Origin: a bacterium
GTDB lineage: Bacteria > DRYD01
Direction of reading: 5' to 3'
Length of the DNA stretch: 64,000 nucleotides
Assembly: GCA_030549815.1 (NCBI GenBank)
Contig: JAUQQQ010000005.1
Coordinates: 9,939 to 73,938 of the forward strand
How positions within the stretch are numbered: the first letter of the stretch is position 1; every line of letters starts with the position of its first letter. The translations under genes were made by a program, and so were the position numbers. Positions 8,634 through 18,614 of this stretch are shown piece after piece. The notes under the pieces were generated by a model, which searched no databases, was not told the DNA's origin, and worked only from the letters and a program-made list of their open reading frames with translations.

Positions 8634-9351
8634 AATAGGGAATTTAACAATCTATACTTACGGAACCATACTTTACATCGATATATTAGCTTCTTTATAT
8701 CTTCTTTCAATTTATTATAAAAAATTCATCGATACCTCCTTTGATAGTATATTTAACTCATTTATTATTTTGCTTTTGTCTATGTACTTAGGTGGAAAAA
8801 TAGGATACTCCATCTTTAATGAAACAAGTTTAGATAGTTTTATAATAAGCACTATAAATCCGTTTGAAGGTGGTTTAACAATAATAGGGGCAATATTTGG
8901 GGGCATATTAGGAGTTGTTTTAAGTGCAAAAATTCATAAACTTGACACTTTAAGACTACTTGATACTTTTTCATTTATTGCTCCCTTTAGTATTTTCATA
9001 GGAAGAATAGGATGTTTAATGGCAGGCTGTTGCTATGGAAAACCAAGCACATGGGGAATAGAATTACACGGCTGCATAAGATATCCTACTCAATTATTTG
9101 AAAGCATACTTTCTTTGTTTATTTTCATTTATTTCTTATATTCATTAAAGGGGACAAATCAAACAAGAGGTATTTATTTATTTAAATTTCTCATTCTTTA
9201 TGGTATTGTAAGATTTTTTGTTGAATATTTCAGAGAATCACAAATAATATTCTTATCTTTGTCTTTAGCACAAATATTTTCCCTATTTATGATAACTACG
9301 GGGTTAATTGGAATAATTTTACTAAAAAGGAAAGGAGAAAGAAAAGTATGA
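8614..9351 (+). CDS. lgt: Prolipoprotein diacylglyceryl transferase
   Basis: Lgt transfers diacylglycerol from phosphatidylglycerol to the lipobox cysteine of prolipoproteins in the inner membrane. The protein has 245 residues and about seven membrane helices. The family signature is visible as GRIGCLMAGCCYG, with upstream GGLTIIGAIFGG and downstream YPTQLFES and VEYFRESQ. The start ATG lies inside the end of the kinase gene. The gene overlaps yjbQ by ATGA. A lipoprotein substrate is encoded in this window at 60088-60702. Confidence 0.93.
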   Translation: MHPILFKIGNLTIYTYGTILYIDILASLYLLSIYYKKFIDTSFDSIFNSFIILLLSMYLGGKIGYSIFNETSLDSFIISTINPFEGGLTIIGAIFGGILGVVLSAKIHKLDTLRLLDTFSFIAPFSIFIGRIGCLMAGCCYGKPSTWGIELHGCIRYPTQLFESILSLFIFIYFLYSLKGTNQTRGIYLFKFLILYGIVRFFVEYFRESQIIFLSLSLAQIFSLFMITTGLIGIILLKRKGERKV

Positions 9352-9755
9352 TAGAAATTAACTTAACAACAAAAAATAGGGAAGAATTTATCGATATTAC
9401 TGAAAAATTAATCAATGTGATAAACCAAGAAATAGAAAAAGAAAACATAAAAGATGGTATAGTAGTTATATATGTTCCACACACAACTGCTGGTTGCGTA
9501 ATTAATGAAAACGCAGATCCTTCAGTAAAAAAAGACATTTTAGAATTTCTAAATACCCATATACCAAGAGATAAGAAATATCATCATACAGAAGGGAATG
9601 CAGATGCACACATAAAAGCATCGATAATTGGTAATTCTTTGAATTTAATAATATCCGGAGGAAAAGTAATTTTAGGTTCTTGGCAAGGAATATTTTTCTG
9701 CGAGTTTGATGGCCCAAGAACACGAAAAATTTTTGTCCAAGTTATAAAGAAGTAA
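9348..9755 (+). CDS. yjbQ: YjbQ/UPF0047 family protein
   Basis: The 135-residue length and motifs VPHTTAGCVINENADP, YHHTEGNADAH and GSWQGIFFCEFDGPR are those of the YjbQ (UPF0047) family. Members form small beta-barrel trimers. A thiamine-phosphate-synthase-like side activity has been reported for some, but the physiological role is not settled. The start overlaps the lgt stop by four bases (ATGA), and the next gene follows after 13 bases with a good ribosome-binding site, so it is part of the same operon. Confidence 0.92.
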   Translation: MIEINLTTKNREEFIDITEKLINVINQEIEKENIKDGIVVIYVPHTTAGCVINENADPSVKKDILEFLNTHIPRDKKYHHTEGNADAHIKASIIGNSLNLIISGGKVILGSWQGIFFCEFDGPRTRKIFVQVIKK

Positions 9756-9768
9756 AGGAGAAAACAAA

Positions 9769-10563
9769 ATGAAAGTAGGAATATACACAACAGTAGCTGT
9801 AGAAGCAGCTTTTAAAGCAGGAGAAATACTAAAAAAATACTACAGAAAAAGCTTCGAATACCACTATAAAGGATATAGAAATCCTGTAACACAAGCAGAT
9901 ATTGAATCCCAAGAAGAAATAAAAAGAATAATAAAATCAAATTTCAAGAATCATAGAATATTGGCAGAAGAGGATTGGAATGAAGGAAAAGTAGATTTCG
10001 ATGGTTTTTGGTGGATTATAGATCCATTAGATGGCACCGTTAATTTCAGAAAAGGGTTTCCATTTTTTTGTGTCTCTATAGCACTTGCCAAAGATCAAGA
10101 AATCCTATTGGGAGTTATTTACTTACCTATCTTAGATGAACTATTTTTGGCTGAAAAAGGACAAGGCAGCTATTTTAACGATAGAAAAATAAGTGTATCA
10201 AATGTTGATACTTTAGAAAAGAGTGTATTAGCAACAGGTTTTAGTTATGCATTGGTAAATAATCCAGATCCACATATAGAACTATTTAAGAATTTATCAG
10301 TAAAGACAGAAGCGATAAGGAGAGCAGGTAGTGCAGCCATAGATTTAGCATACACAGCAATGGGCGTATTCGATGGTTTCTGGGAATTCGACCTAAAACC
10401 CTGGGATACAGCAGCAGGAGTTATATTAGTTAAGGAAGCAAACGGAAAAGTAAGCGATTATTACGGAAATGAATTTTCATTATGGAGTAAAACCATAGTT
10501 GCTTCTAACGGAAAAATACATGATCAAATAATTAATCATACAAAAGAAGTAAAAATTGAGTAA
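9769..10563 (+). CDS. Inositol monophosphatase family phosphatase
   Basis: This is a metal-dependent sugar-phosphatase of the IMPase/SuhB/FBPase superfamily with 264 residues. The metal-binding motif WIIDPLDGTVNF and the second motif WDTAAGVILVKEA are intact, and ILAEED supplies the conserved acidic pair. Substrates could be inositol-1-phosphate, fructose-1,6-bisphosphate or related sugar phosphates; the sequence does not decide. AAAGGAG lies seven to eight bases before the ATG. It overlaps the S41 protease gene by eight bases. Confidence 0.92.
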   Translation: MKVGIYTTVAVEAAFKAGEILKKYYRKSFEYHYKGYRNPVTQADIESQEEIKRIIKSNFKNHRILAEEDWNEGKVDFDGFWWIIDPLDGTVNFRKGFPFFCVSIALAKDQEILLGVIYLPILDELFLAEKGQGSYFNDRKISVSNVDTLEKSVLATGFSYALVNNPDPHIELFKNLSVKTEAIRRAGSAAIDLAYTAMGVFDGFWEFDLKPWDTAAGVILVKEANGKVSDYYGNEFSLWSKTIVASNGKIHDQIINHTKEVKIE

Positions 10564-11473
10564 TAAAAATATAATTTTCACACTACTTTTTGTTTTCGCA
10601 TTACTTTGCTTATGTTTTCCTCATAACAATAAATACAAAGAAATTGACGAGTTTTTATACGGTATAGAAAAAATTTATTATGAAGATTTATTCATCAAAA
10701 GGGATATATACACTGTAGAAAATTTAAAAAATTACTTTTTAGAAAGATGTGGCAAGAGTAAAGAAGAAGCATTCAAAGAAACTCTGTATACATTTGTTAA
10801 AGATCCGTTCTTAGAAATAAGAGAAAAACAAGTTTTTGAAAGCAACTACTACAAAGAAAGAGATGTAGAAAATGACATTAAGATAAAAAAGGTTGATGAA
10901 AATATTTATTTAATTACTTTTTATCAAATCAGCCCAAATATGGCAAAAAAATACAAAGAATATTTAACTCAGAATATTGATAAAAATAGCGTAATAATAA
11001 TAGATTTAACGAACAATTTAGGTGGGAGTCTATGGTCCGCCGCATTTTTTATAAGTTTATTCTTTGAACCAAATACTTATTTATTTTCTGTTAATTTCCT
11101 AAAGAAGAACGGGATAAAAACACAGAATTTTTACAATAGTGCAGATTTTGGTGGATATTTTGTCAATAATTTAGTGGCAGTTTTACAGGATGATACTACT
11201 GTAAGTGCAGCAGAAGTTATTAGCGGTGTTTTAAAAAAGAGAGCCTTAATTTTCGGTGATCTTACCTTCGGAAAACCTTATATCCAAAGTGTATTTGATG
11301 TAGGGAATTTAACGATAGTTTACACGAATGCTTTTTTAAATTTTTCATTAGAATTAGAGCCACATAGCAAAATAAGACCTGATTTTTACTTAAACCCTAA
11401 AGAAATCGAAAAAAAAATTATAATCCAATTAGTTAGAAAATTAAATTTTTTTCTAAGTAATAAAGGTGGTTAA
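10556..11473 (+). CDS. Secreted S41-type peptidase
   Basis: The N-terminus is a signal peptide or anchor (about residues 5-22, ending LCLCFP). The C-terminal half is an S41 (C-terminal-processing/tail-specific) protease domain: IIDLTNNLGGS is the substrate-binding strand, VSAAEVISGVL holds the nucleophilic Ser, and FGDLTFGKP carries the general-base Lys. Unlike most CtpA proteins it has no PDZ domain, and at 305 residues it is short. The start is a TTG inside the end of the phosphatase gene, with only a weak upstream AGAAG. It probably acts in the periplasm; its substrate is unknown. Confidence 0.82.
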   Translation: MSNKNIIFTLLFVFALLCLCFPHNNKYKEIDEFLYGIEKIYYEDLFIKRDIYTVENLKNYFLERCGKSKEEAFKETLYTFVKDPFLEIREKQVFESNYYKERDVENDIKIKKVDENIYLITFYQISPNMAKKYKEYLTQNIDKNSVIIIDLTNNLGGSLWSAAFFISLFFEPNTYLFSVNFLKKNGIKTQNFYNSADFGGYFVNNLVAVLQDDTTVSAAEVISGVLKKRALIFGDLTFGKPYIQSVFDVGNLTIVYTNAFLNFSLELEPHSKIRPDFYLNPKEIEKKIIIQLVRKLNFFLSNKGG

Positions 11474-11502
11474 TATAATTTAAAAAGTTTGTAAAAAAAA
11501 AT

Positions 11503-11519
11503 TAACATTTTTTTAACAA
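11503..11519. promoter_or_regulatory. A-tract direct-repeat motif, degenerate copy
   Basis: TTAACATTTTTTTAACA (the reverse strand reads TGTTAAAAAAATGTTAA) lies 54 bases before the Q/N-rich gene. It is a T-for-A variant of the TGTAAAAAAAATGTAAA element found at four other promoter-type positions in this window. It may be a regulator site or an A-tract promoter enhancer. In so A-rich a genome chance is a serious alternative for this degenerate copy. Confidence 0.35.
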
Positions 11520-11572
11520 AATAAAGAAAAACTAAAAAAGAGGAAAGAAAATTTTAAAAGGGGGAAAAACAA

Positions 11573-12592
11573 ATGTTTAATCTCAATCCAAATAATGCTC
11601 CAATCTTTCAAGGGCAACAAATAAATCCACAAGCAAATCAATCTCAACCAAATGTACAAAATACCTCATCCGATCCTTTTGATAAATTGCTAAATAAATC
11701 TCTAAATGACCAATCCAATAAACAAATAACAACAGATACAAATTTAGAAAACTACAGAAAACAAATAGAACAATTAGATTTAGAACAGTTAAGAATGGAA
11801 AGAAGAAGATTAGTAGATCTAATAGTTAAATACATGAACGAAGGTAAAAGGGATTTGTTAGATGAGGCACAAAAGAAATATAAAATAGCAGTGCAAGTTA
11901 GTGATAGTAAAGTAATGAACTTTTCTGCTGCTTCGATAGCAGAAAAAAAACAAGAACAAAACATTGCCCAAGTATCAAAAGATGATTTCTTGAAAAAGCT
12001 TCAAGAATCTGATATCCTTCCTCCTGACAATTCAACTCCACCAACAATACCTCAACAAACATCGATATCTCAACAAAATAATATCATAAATACAACAGAC
12101 ACGCAAGTATCATCAGCCAATCCAAATGTTCAAATGCTCTCCATACCAAACATTAACAATCAAACAAATCTACAAGGAATGGTAAATCCTAATCAAGGTC
12201 AAAATTTTCAACAACAAAGTTTAATAAACACCTTAAATTCTATGAATCCCAATCAAATTAATACGCTCTTTTCCAATCCTCAAGGAATATTTAATTCTTT
12301 AAATACTTTAAATAATACTAATCAAGCAGGAGTAGTTGGGCAAAGTGTACCCATGAATCCAGGGATTAATAATCCTTTTAATCCTTCATTTTCTAACATT
12401 TTACTAAATGCAGTAAATCCAGTTAATCCTTTTTCCCCATTAATAACGAGTTACGGAGTTTATGCACCAGGGCTAAGAAATAATCCAACGATGAACGCTT
12501 ATTTAAACGGAGAACTTTACCCTACAGATATGGCAGATTTAGGAGTATGGTCAGTACTCAATAAAGAATTATTCACAAAAAACGAAGAATAA
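11573..12592 (+). CDS. Q/N/P-rich low-complexity protein
   Basis: I do not recognise a family. The 339-residue protein is dominated by Asn, Gln, Pro and Ser, with a charged helical segment (about residues 60-125, containing EQLDLEQLRMERRRL) and a more ordered C-terminus (ITSYGVYAPGLRNNPTMNAYLNG). There is no signal peptide or membrane segment. A strong ribosome-binding site (AAAGGGGGAAA) precedes the ATG. The gene stands alone behind a 100-base A/T-rich upstream region and is probably its own transcription unit. The composition suggests a disordered structural or matrix protein, but function is unknown. Confidence 0.75.
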   Translation: MFNLNPNNAPIFQGQQINPQANQSQPNVQNTSSDPFDKLLNKSLNDQSNKQITTDTNLENYRKQIEQLDLEQLRMERRRLVDLIVKYMNEGKRDLLDEAQKKYKIAVQVSDSKVMNFSAASIAEKKQEQNIAQVSKDDFLKKLQESDILPPDNSTPPTIPQQTSISQQNNIINTTDTQVSSANPNVQMLSIPNINNQTNLQGMVNPNQGQNFQQQSLINTLNSMNPNQINTLFSNPQGIFNSLNTLNNTNQAGVVGQSVPMNPGINNPFNPSFSNILLNAVNPVNPFSPLITSYGVYAPGLRNNPTMNAYLNGELYPTDMADLGVWSVLNKELFTKNEE

Positions 12593-12738
12593 AATTATAT
12601 CCACAAAATAAAGTTTTCTTTTCTCGTAGTTTTTCCTTTATTGTCAACGGTTTGCTTTTTCTAAATTTTCGTCCAACAGCCCCTTAATTGTTTCATTCTA
12701 AAGGATTAAAAAAGTATGAAATAGAATTATAAAATTGT

Positions 12739-14184
12739 ATGAGGAGAGTATTAATTGCAAATAGAGGAGAAATTGCAGTTAGGATAATTAACACTCTTAA
12801 GAAATTAGGTGTTTACACAATTGCCATACACTCAGAAGTAGATAAACATAGTAAACATGTAAGGTTAGCAAACGAAAGTTATAATTTAGTTGATACATAT
12901 TGCTATCTTGATATTGAAAAAATAATAGAAACGGCAAAGAAAGCAAAGGCTGATGCAATTCATCCAGGCTATGGTTTCTTATCTGAAAATTATTTATTTG
13001 CAAAAGCATGCGAAGAGAATAATATAACTTTCATTGGTCCAAATTATAAAGTAATAGAGCAATTAGGGGACAAAGTTTTAGCAAGAAAGATAGCAGAAGA
13101 ATCAAATGTTCCTATACCGCCTGGCAAAAACATAAGCAATGCAGAAAGTTTTGAAAATATAGTTAAGGAAGCTAAAGAAATAGGTTTTCCAATAATGATA
13201 AAAGCAGCCAAAGGAGGAGGAGGTAAAGGAATAAGAACAGTTTATTCCGAAAGTCAATTGTTTGAAGCAATTCAAGCTGCAAAAAGAGAAGCTCTAACAG
13301 CATTCAAAGATGATTCAATTTATATTGAAAAATTTTTCGAAAGTCCCCGACATATCGAAGTCCAAATATTTGGAGATAACCATGGAAACGTTATTCATCT
13401 TAATGTCAGAGAATGCTCTATTCAAAGAAAACATCAAAAACTAATAGAAGAGGCGCCAGCGTTAGACGAAGAATTAAGAGAACAAATTTGCCAAGCAGCA
13501 ATTAGGATAGCCAAAAAAGTTGGATACTACAACGCAGGTACCGTAGAGTTTATATTCAAAGATAATAAGTTTTACTTCTTAGAGGTCAATACAAGGCTAC
13601 AAGTTGAACACCCTGTTACAGAAATGATAACAGGATTGGATTTAGTAGAATTGCAATACAATATAGCTTTCGGTGGTTATGTTCCAAAGCAAGTTAATTT
13701 CAATGGACATGCTATAGAATGCCGGATAACTGCAGAAGATCCGGAAAATAACTTCATTCCAGTGTCTGGGAAAATATCAGTTTTTGAATATCCACAAAAT
13801 GTAAGAATAGATACATTTATAGAAGAGGGAACAGAAATACCACCTTATTACGATTCACTAATATGTAAAGTCATCGTCAAAGGTAACAATAGGAATGAAG
13901 CAATAGAAAACATGACATACGCACTGAAAAACTTAATTATCCTACCATTAAAAACAAACAAAAGCTTATTATTGGATATAATTAAATCAGAAGCATTCAA
14001 AAAAGGCGACGTTAGCACAGATTTTATACCAAGATATTTTAGTAACTGGAAAGAAAGTTTTGATAATGTATTAAACGAGGAATTAATAAGTGGATTTTTA
14101 AGTAAATATAGAGAACTAATGATTAATAAAAATATTTCAAATAGTTATAAAAAAGAACATAACTTGGAGATGTGGATGGTATGA
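12739..14184 (+). CDS. accC: Biotin carboxylase (AccC or PycA type)
   Basis: The protein carboxylates biotin using bicarbonate and ATP, the first half-reaction of acetyl-CoA carboxylase or two-subunit pyruvate carboxylase. An ATP-grasp fold is clear: [12 protein letters not shown] glycine-rich loop, [28 protein letters not shown] and [13 protein letters not shown], followed by the C-terminal [12 protein letters not shown]. At 481 residues it is slightly longer than typical AccC (about 450) and near PycA. No biotin carrier or carboxyltransferase gene is adjacent, so the complex cannot be named with certainty. The start matches the family N-terminus [13 protein letters not shown]; no clear ribosome-binding site precedes it. 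It overlaps the topoisomerase gene by ATGA. Confidence 0.9.
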   Translation: MRRVLIANRGEIAVRIINTLKKLGVYTIAIHSEVDKHSKHVRLANESYNLVDTYCYLDIEKIIETAKKAKADAIHPGYGFLSENYLFAKACEENNITFIGPNYKVIEQLGDKVLARKIAEESNVPIPPGKNISNAESFENIVKEAKEIGFPIMIKAAKGGGGKGIRTVYSESQLFEAIQAAKREALTAFKDDSIYIEKFFESPRHIEVQIFGDNHGNVIHLNVRECSIQRKHQKLIEEAPALDEELREQICQAAIRIAKKVGYYNAGTVEFIFKDNKFYFLEVNTRLQVEHPVTEMITGLDLVELQYNIAFGGYVPKQVNFNGHAIECRITAEDPENNFIPVSGKISVFEYPQNVRIDTFIEEGTEIPPYYDSLICKVIVKGNNRNEAIENMTYALKNLIILPLKTNKSLLLDIIKSEAFKKGDVSTDFIPRYFSNWKESFDNVLNEELISGFLSKYRELMINKNISNSYKKEHNLEMWMV

Positions 14185-16577
14185 CAAAGTTATTAGAAGC
14201 AAATTTTGTAGATGAATTAAAAAACAGTTATATAGACTATTCCTTAAGTGTTTTATTATCCCGTGCATTACCAGATGTAAGGGATGGTTTAAAACCTGTA
14301 CAAAGAAGAATTTTATATGCAATGTATGAGATGAATTTATTACCGGATTCTGGTTTCAAAAAATGTGCAAGTGTTGTTGGTGAAGTTTTGGGCAAGTATC
14401 ATCCTCATGGAGATAGTTCAGTTTATGAAGCTTTAGTTAGGATGGCTCAAGATTTTACACTTAACTATCCATTAGTATGGGGACAAGGAAATTTTGGGTC
14501 GATAGATGGAGATCCCGCAGCAGCATACAGATATACAGAAGCTAAATTAACAGAAATCGGATACTTAATGCTAAAAGACATAGATTTAAATACAGTTGAT
14601 TTTAGGAATAACTTTGATGATTCAACTGAAGAACCTGTTGTCTTACCAGCTGCTTTTCCAAATTTGTTAGTCAATGGTTCAACAGGTATAGCAGTAGGAA
14701 TGACAACCAATATTCCTCCTCATAATCTTAATGAAGTTATTGATGCATGCATCTTAGTTCTTGAGAAACCAAACGTCAGCATAAAAGAGATCTTAGAAGT
14801 TATAAAAGGTCCAGATTTTCCTACAGGAGGAATAGTATACACATCGAAAATAATCAAATCAATCTACTCAACAGGAAAAGGAATAATAAAAGTTGAAGGA
14901 AAATATAAGATCGAAACGATTGAAAAGAAAGATTACTTGGTTATTTACGAAATACCCTATTCCGTTAATAAATCAAAGTTAGTAAGAGAAATAGCTGAAG
15001 CAATAAAAGATAAAAAGTTGCCAGATGTTTCAGATGTAATAGACCAAAGTAATAACAAGGAAATAAGAATACTTTTAGAATTAAAAAATCCTTATAATCA
15101 GAAAAACATCGTTGATTATTTAAAAAACTTTACTTCTTTTAGGATAACATTCTACTGTGCTTTTATCGCGGTAGATGGGCATATACCAAGACAGTATTCC
15201 ATTCTTGAATTAATACAGAAATATGTTGAACACAGAAGAGAAATAGTAATAAGAAGAACAAAAGAGATACTTGAAAGCAATTCCAAAAAAGCATTCCTTT
15301 TAAAAGCATTAATAAAAGCAACAAAAAATATCGATAAAGTTATAGAAATAATAAAAAACAGTCAAGATTATAAAACAGCAGCTTATAATTTAATATCAGA
15401 ACTACAGATAAATTATAAACAAGCAGAATACATCCTTAATTTGCAATTACACAGATTGACAAAATTAGAGATAAATAAACTGTTAGAAGATTATAAACAA
15501 ACTATGAAAAAAATAGAGGAATTGGCTCAAATCTTGGATAATGAAAAAAAATTAAAGGAAGTGATTAAAAAAGAACTAATAGAGATAAAAGAAAAGTATG
15601 GTAAAGAGAGAAAAACGGAGATAGCAAAGGATGATGATTTCAAGCAAATAAAGATTGAGAAACCCCAAATTGTTGAAGATTTATTAGTATTAGGTTTCTC
15701 TAACGGATACCTTAGTTCTTTTAAATCGTCGACCAAGTTAGAAAAAATATTTGCCAATGTTGGACCTTATAATTTTATTACTTCCCTTATTGAAATAGCT
15801 TCAAATCAAAAAATCATCGTATTTTTATCAAACGGAAAGTATGCAATATTTGATTTATCTAAATTTATAGATAGTTCTGTATTTTTACCAAAACTTTATA
15901 AAGCTGAAGATAATACCAAAGCAATATTTTTAACAACTACAAAAAAGATTCAAAAATATTCGAAATTTATAATTTTAACCAAAAAAGGAATAGTTAAAGC
16001 AGTTAATTCAAAAGAATTAGCCGATATAACGAGGATAAGTTTATACATTAAATTGGATGAAACTAAATCTGATGAAATTGAAAACAATCAAAAAGACGAA
16101 GTAATTAGAATTATGCCATTTCAAGAAAATTCATTCATTTTAGGTTTGACAGAGATGGGATACGCTTTTAAAGTAAACTCAAACGAAATACCAGAATACT
16201 CAAAAAGTTCAAAAGGTGTGAAAATTGTGGGTTTAAAAGAAAATGATAACATTTATTTAGCAGACGTTGTTAGTAATCTCTTTACTCCTAAAGTAGTTTT
16301 CCTTACAAATGATGGTATTTTGAGTATTGATAATATTGAAGTTTTATCACGAGGAAAAGCAATAACTGAAAAAAATAGAATTTTACCTAAGAATGTTAAG
16401 TTAAAAGCATCTCATTTTACAAGCACTGCCCTATTTTCAAATGATAAGTCAAAATATAATTTAGTATTTTCTGAAGATGGAGTTGTTTTGGTAAATAATT
16501 TTGACGAAAAACAAAATTTATTAAATAATGCAAATCTTGTAAATTATTTAGGTGAAGTTTCGATAAAAAAATTATAG
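14181..16577 (+). CDS. gyrA: Type IIA topoisomerase A subunit (GyrA/ParC)
   Basis: This is the DNA-cleaving subunit of gyrase or topoisomerase IV. The breakage-reunion domain is intact, with [30 protein letters not shown] and the catalytic Tyr in [10 protein letters not shown], followed by the coiled coil and a C-terminal beta-pinwheel. I cannot find the GyrA box (QRRGGKG-like) in the pinwheel; [11 protein letters not shown] stands at the expected place. A ParC-like or degenerate GyrA is therefore possible. I chose ATG 14181 because it overlaps the accC stop as ATGA; an in-frame GTG at 14172 is the alternative. No B subunit is nearby. Confidence 0.9.
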   Translation: MTKLLEANFVDELKNSYIDYSLSVLLSRALPDVRDGLKPVQRRILYAMYEMNLLPDSGFKKCASVVGEVLGKYHPHGDSSVYEALVRMAQDFTLNYPLVWGQGNFGSIDGDPAAAYRYTEAKLTEIGYLMLKDIDLNTVDFRNNFDDSTEEPVVLPAAFPNLLVNGSTGIAVGMTTNIPPHNLNEVIDACILVLEKPNVSIKEILEVIKGPDFPTGGIVYTSKIIKSIYSTGKGIIKVEGKYKIETIEKKDYLVIYEIPYSVNKSKLVREIAEAIKDKKLPDVSDVIDQSNNKEIRILLELKNPYNQKNIVDYLKNFTSFRITFYCAFIAVDGHIPRQYSILELIQKYVEHRREIVIRRTKEILESNSKKAFLLKALIKATKNIDKVIEIIKNSQDYKTAAYNLISELQINYKQAEYILNLQLHRLTKLEINKLLEDYKQTMKKIEELAQILDNEKKLKEVIKKELIEIKEKYGKERKTEIAKDDDFKQIKIEKPQIVEDLLVLGFSNGYLSSFKSSTKLEKIFANVGPYNFITSLIEIASNQKIIVFLSNGKYAIFDLSKFIDSSVFLPKLYKAEDNTKAIFLTTTKKIQKYSKFIILTKKGIVKAVNSKELADITRISLYIKLDETKSDEIENNQKDEVIRIMPFQENSFILGLTEMGYAFKVNSNEIPEYSKSSKGVKIVGLKENDNIYLADVVSNLFTPKVVFLTNDGILSIDNIEVLSRGKAITEKNRILPKNVKLKASHFTSTALFSNDKSKYNLVFSEDGVVLVNNFDEKQNLLNNANLVNYLGEVSIKKL

Positions 16578-16897
16578 CATACCCTGGTATAAGCCAATAT
16601 TCCTACTAATATTAAGGTTCATTTGGGAAAATATTAGTAAAAGTTATTTTCAGATTCAAAGTGAGTTGTTTAGATAATCTACCTAATTCTCCTATAATAT
16701 TAGCTGTTAATTATCATAGTTACATGGTTTCTAACTTTCTATGAATCTATTCCTGTTGCCAATTCCTACTAAATCATACATCCAAAGATCGATAGAATTA
16801 TTAAAACAAGGAAGAAAGATAACATAAAGATTTACCTCAAAAAGAACTACACATCTTATTTGCCAAAACTGTTTTAGAAAGAAGAGTGGTGATTTAA
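16578..16897. other. Intergenic stretch with hairpin
   Basis: This 320-base stretch between the topoisomerase gene and the decayed acyl-CoA synthetase has no convincing gene. A 10-bp inverted repeat, TACTAATATT (16604-16613) with AATATTAGTA (16630-16639), lies 27 bases after the topoisomerase stop. Its loop is 16 bases and no T-run follows, so it is at best a weak terminator. A ribosome-binding site (AGAGTGGTG) for the pseudogene lies at the right edge. I see nothing else in it. Confidence 0.5.
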
Positions 16898-17713
16898 ATG
16901 AAAAAACTATACGATTTTATCTACAATTTGCAAAGAAAATTTCCAGACAAGGTTAATCCGAATGATAATTCCCGAGTTTGCTATTTTTTATTATGCAGTT
17001 AATTTTGTAGGAGGAGTAGTAGTTTCCACAAACAGTAATTCCAAGGTTGCAGCAATATTAAAAGAAAATTTTCCAGTTTTTTACAATCTACGGAAATCTA
17101 CAAATTTTGGGATAGTTATCTTAAATAACAAAGAAGATAACCAAAATAAAAAAAATATGGATTTAAAAAAGTTAGGCTTCAATTGATGGAAATATAAAGT
17201 AAAGATATAACGATTTGGCAGTTATAATTTATACTTTTAGGTATAATAAGATTTCCTAAAGATGCGATGTTAAATAATTACAACATAATATCAAATGTTG
17301 TTGCTGTTCAACAAGTTCTTGATTTGTTAATCGATGATGTATTCGTTGGTGCTTTACCATTATTTCATGCTTTTGGTCAAAGGTCATGTATGAACTTACC
17401 GTTATATCTTGGTTGCAGCGTGGTTTTTATTGCTAGTTTTATCCCTCAGCAAGGTTTATCCTTCTGAGGTTGAAAAAATGATATTGGGTTTTGGAGGAAT
17501 TTTAGAATGTGCTGTAATTGGGAAAAAAGATAAGGATAGAGGAGAAGTACTATTGCTTTTGTTGTTCTTCAGATAGATACGAAAGAATTGTTATCATATT
17601 TAAGGAAAAATTTGGCTCCTTACAAAGTGCCTAAAGAAATAATAATAAAAGAAAGGTTTCCAAAATCAAATACAGGTAAAGTTATGAAGAGAGAATTAGT
17701 AAAAGAAAAATAG
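16898..17713 (+). pseudogene. Decayed long-chain acyl-CoA synthetase (FadD-like)
   Basis: Fragments of one AMP-forming acyl-CoA ligase appear in order but in different frames. These are the N-terminus MKKLYDFIYNLQRKFPDKV, then IPEFAIFYYAVNFVGGVV (from 16965), LPLFHAFGQRSCMNLPLYLG (near 17350), VYPSEVEKMILGFGGI (from 17459) and the C-terminal NTGKVMKRELVKEK ending at 17713. The family is about 500 residues or more, but only about 815 bases remain, so there are internal deletions as well as frameshifts. The original ribosome-binding site and start are still recognisable. It is a clear case of gene decay after the topoisomerase gene. Confidence 0.88.
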
Positions 17714-17717
17714 ATAA

Positions 17718-17744
17718 ATAAAAAAGGGGTGCCTGAAGCACCCC
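17718..17744 (-). terminator. Rho-independent terminator
   Basis: A 7-bp GC-rich hairpin (GGGGTGC at 17726-17732 and GCACCCC at 17738-17744, loop CTGAA) is followed on the minus strand by a run of eight T. It therefore fits as terminator of the minus-strand glycine-zipper gene ending at 17773. On the plus strand the T-run after the hairpin is weak (CTTTAAGTTTT). Confidence 0.85.
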
Positions 17745-17772
17745 CCACTTTAAGTTTTAGTAAGTCCTTAGT

Positions 17773-18498
17773 TTATCCAAATCCGAATAGTTTCTTAACG
17801 CCTTCAAAAATTCCTTTACCTACCTCAACTATTCCACCAACTATACCGCCTGCTACTTTACCGATAAATCCTCCAACTGCTTGACCAAGGGCACTTCCTC
17901 CAATACTACCAACAATACCTCCAAGTAATCCACCAACCAATGTTCCAACACCTGGGAATATAGCAGTTCCTAAGGCAGCCCCGATAGATGCACCTGCTTG
18001 CCAACCAACAAATCCTCCGGCAATTCCACCTACTGTTCCACCAACAGATCCACCAATTGCCATACCATAATCTATTGCATTAGGTGGTTGTAATGGAGCA
18101 GGGAAAGGAGGTAATCCTCCAAGTGGAGGAGGAAATCCGATTGGTGGATATGGCATTCCCCCAAATGGAGGTGGAAGTGGAGAACCACAATATGGTGGGA
18201 AAGAAGGAACTCCACCAAAACCTGGGAATCCCCCACCTATCGGACCAAATATTGGTGGTTGATGGCAACCACATTGTTGTGATTGCAATAATTGAATTAG
18301 TAACATTATTAATTGTATTATAATGAATGGTGGTATTTGTGGTTGGCAACAACCACCTGGCATTATACCCATTCCTATGTTTATATTTACATTAGTTAAG
18401 TTATAAGCCCTATATGCATTTAATATTGTTTCCACTTGTTGTTGTCTTATAAGTGATAGCCAAGCTCCATCACCATACAATCCTGGTCCTGGCATCAT
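17773..18498 (-). CDS. Pro/Gly-rich protein with glycine-zipper C-terminus
   Basis: I do not recognise the family. The protein has 241 residues. The first 60 hold helix-forming sequence and a hydrophobic stretch (PPFIIIQLIMLLIQLL), then a Cys-Gly-Cys motif (QSQQCGCHQPP). A Pro/Gly-rich low-complexity middle follows (about 75-130). The last 95 residues repeat GG(I/T/F)VGG-type patterns, for example GGSVGGTVGGIAGGFVG, typical of glycine zippers that insert in or pack against membranes. The end KGIFEGVKKLFGFG is amphipathic. A very strong ribosome-binding site (AGGAGGTG) precedes the start, and a strong terminator follows, so it is a single-gene unit and likely well expressed. Confidence 0.75.
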   Translation of the reverse strand: MMPGPGLYGDGAWLSLIRQQQVETILNAYRAYNLTNVNINIGMGIMPGGCCQPQIPPFIIIQLIMLLIQLLQSQQCGCHQPPIFGPIGGGFPGFGGVPSFPPYCGSPLPPPFGGMPYPPIGFPPPLGGLPPFPAPLQPPNAIDYGMAIGGSVGGTVGGIAGGFVGWQAGASIGAALGTAIFPGVGTLVGGLLGGIVGSIGGSALGQAVGGFIGKVAGGIVGGIVEVGKGIFEGVKKLFGFG

Positions 18499-18571
18499 AT
18501 TTTTTCACCTCCTATTTTTTTCTTCATTATATATATAACATAAACATAAAAAAATGAAAATATTCTGAACC

Positions 18572-18592
18572 TTTTTTAACATTTTTTTTACA
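18572..18592 (-). promoter_or_regulatory. A-tract direct-repeat motif
   Basis: On the minus strand this reads TGTAAAAAAAATGTTAAAA, two TGTWAAA half-sites 11 bases apart, 74-95 bases before the glycine-zipper gene. It also overlaps a candidate -35 box for the rightward Lon-domain/min operon. Similar sites are at 22212, 38485 and 61443, with a degenerate one at 11503. Confidence 0.45.
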
Positions 18593-18614
18593 TTTCTATT
18601 TACTATTGTAAAAT
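18587..18614 (+). promoter_or_regulatory. Candidate promoter for the Lon-domain/min operon
   Basis: TTTACA (18587-18592), a 16-base spacer and TAAAAT (18609-18614) resemble a vegetative promoter. It lies 67 bases before the first operon ATG. Between them is a possible seven-codon leader ORF (ATG 18647 to TGA 18670) with a good ribosome-binding site. The call rests on sequence match alone. Confidence 0.45.

Noticed and set aside
14172-14180. GTG start nine bases upstream for the topoisomerase subunit
   Set aside because: ATG 14181 makes the ATGA overlap seen at other junctions in this window and matches the family length.
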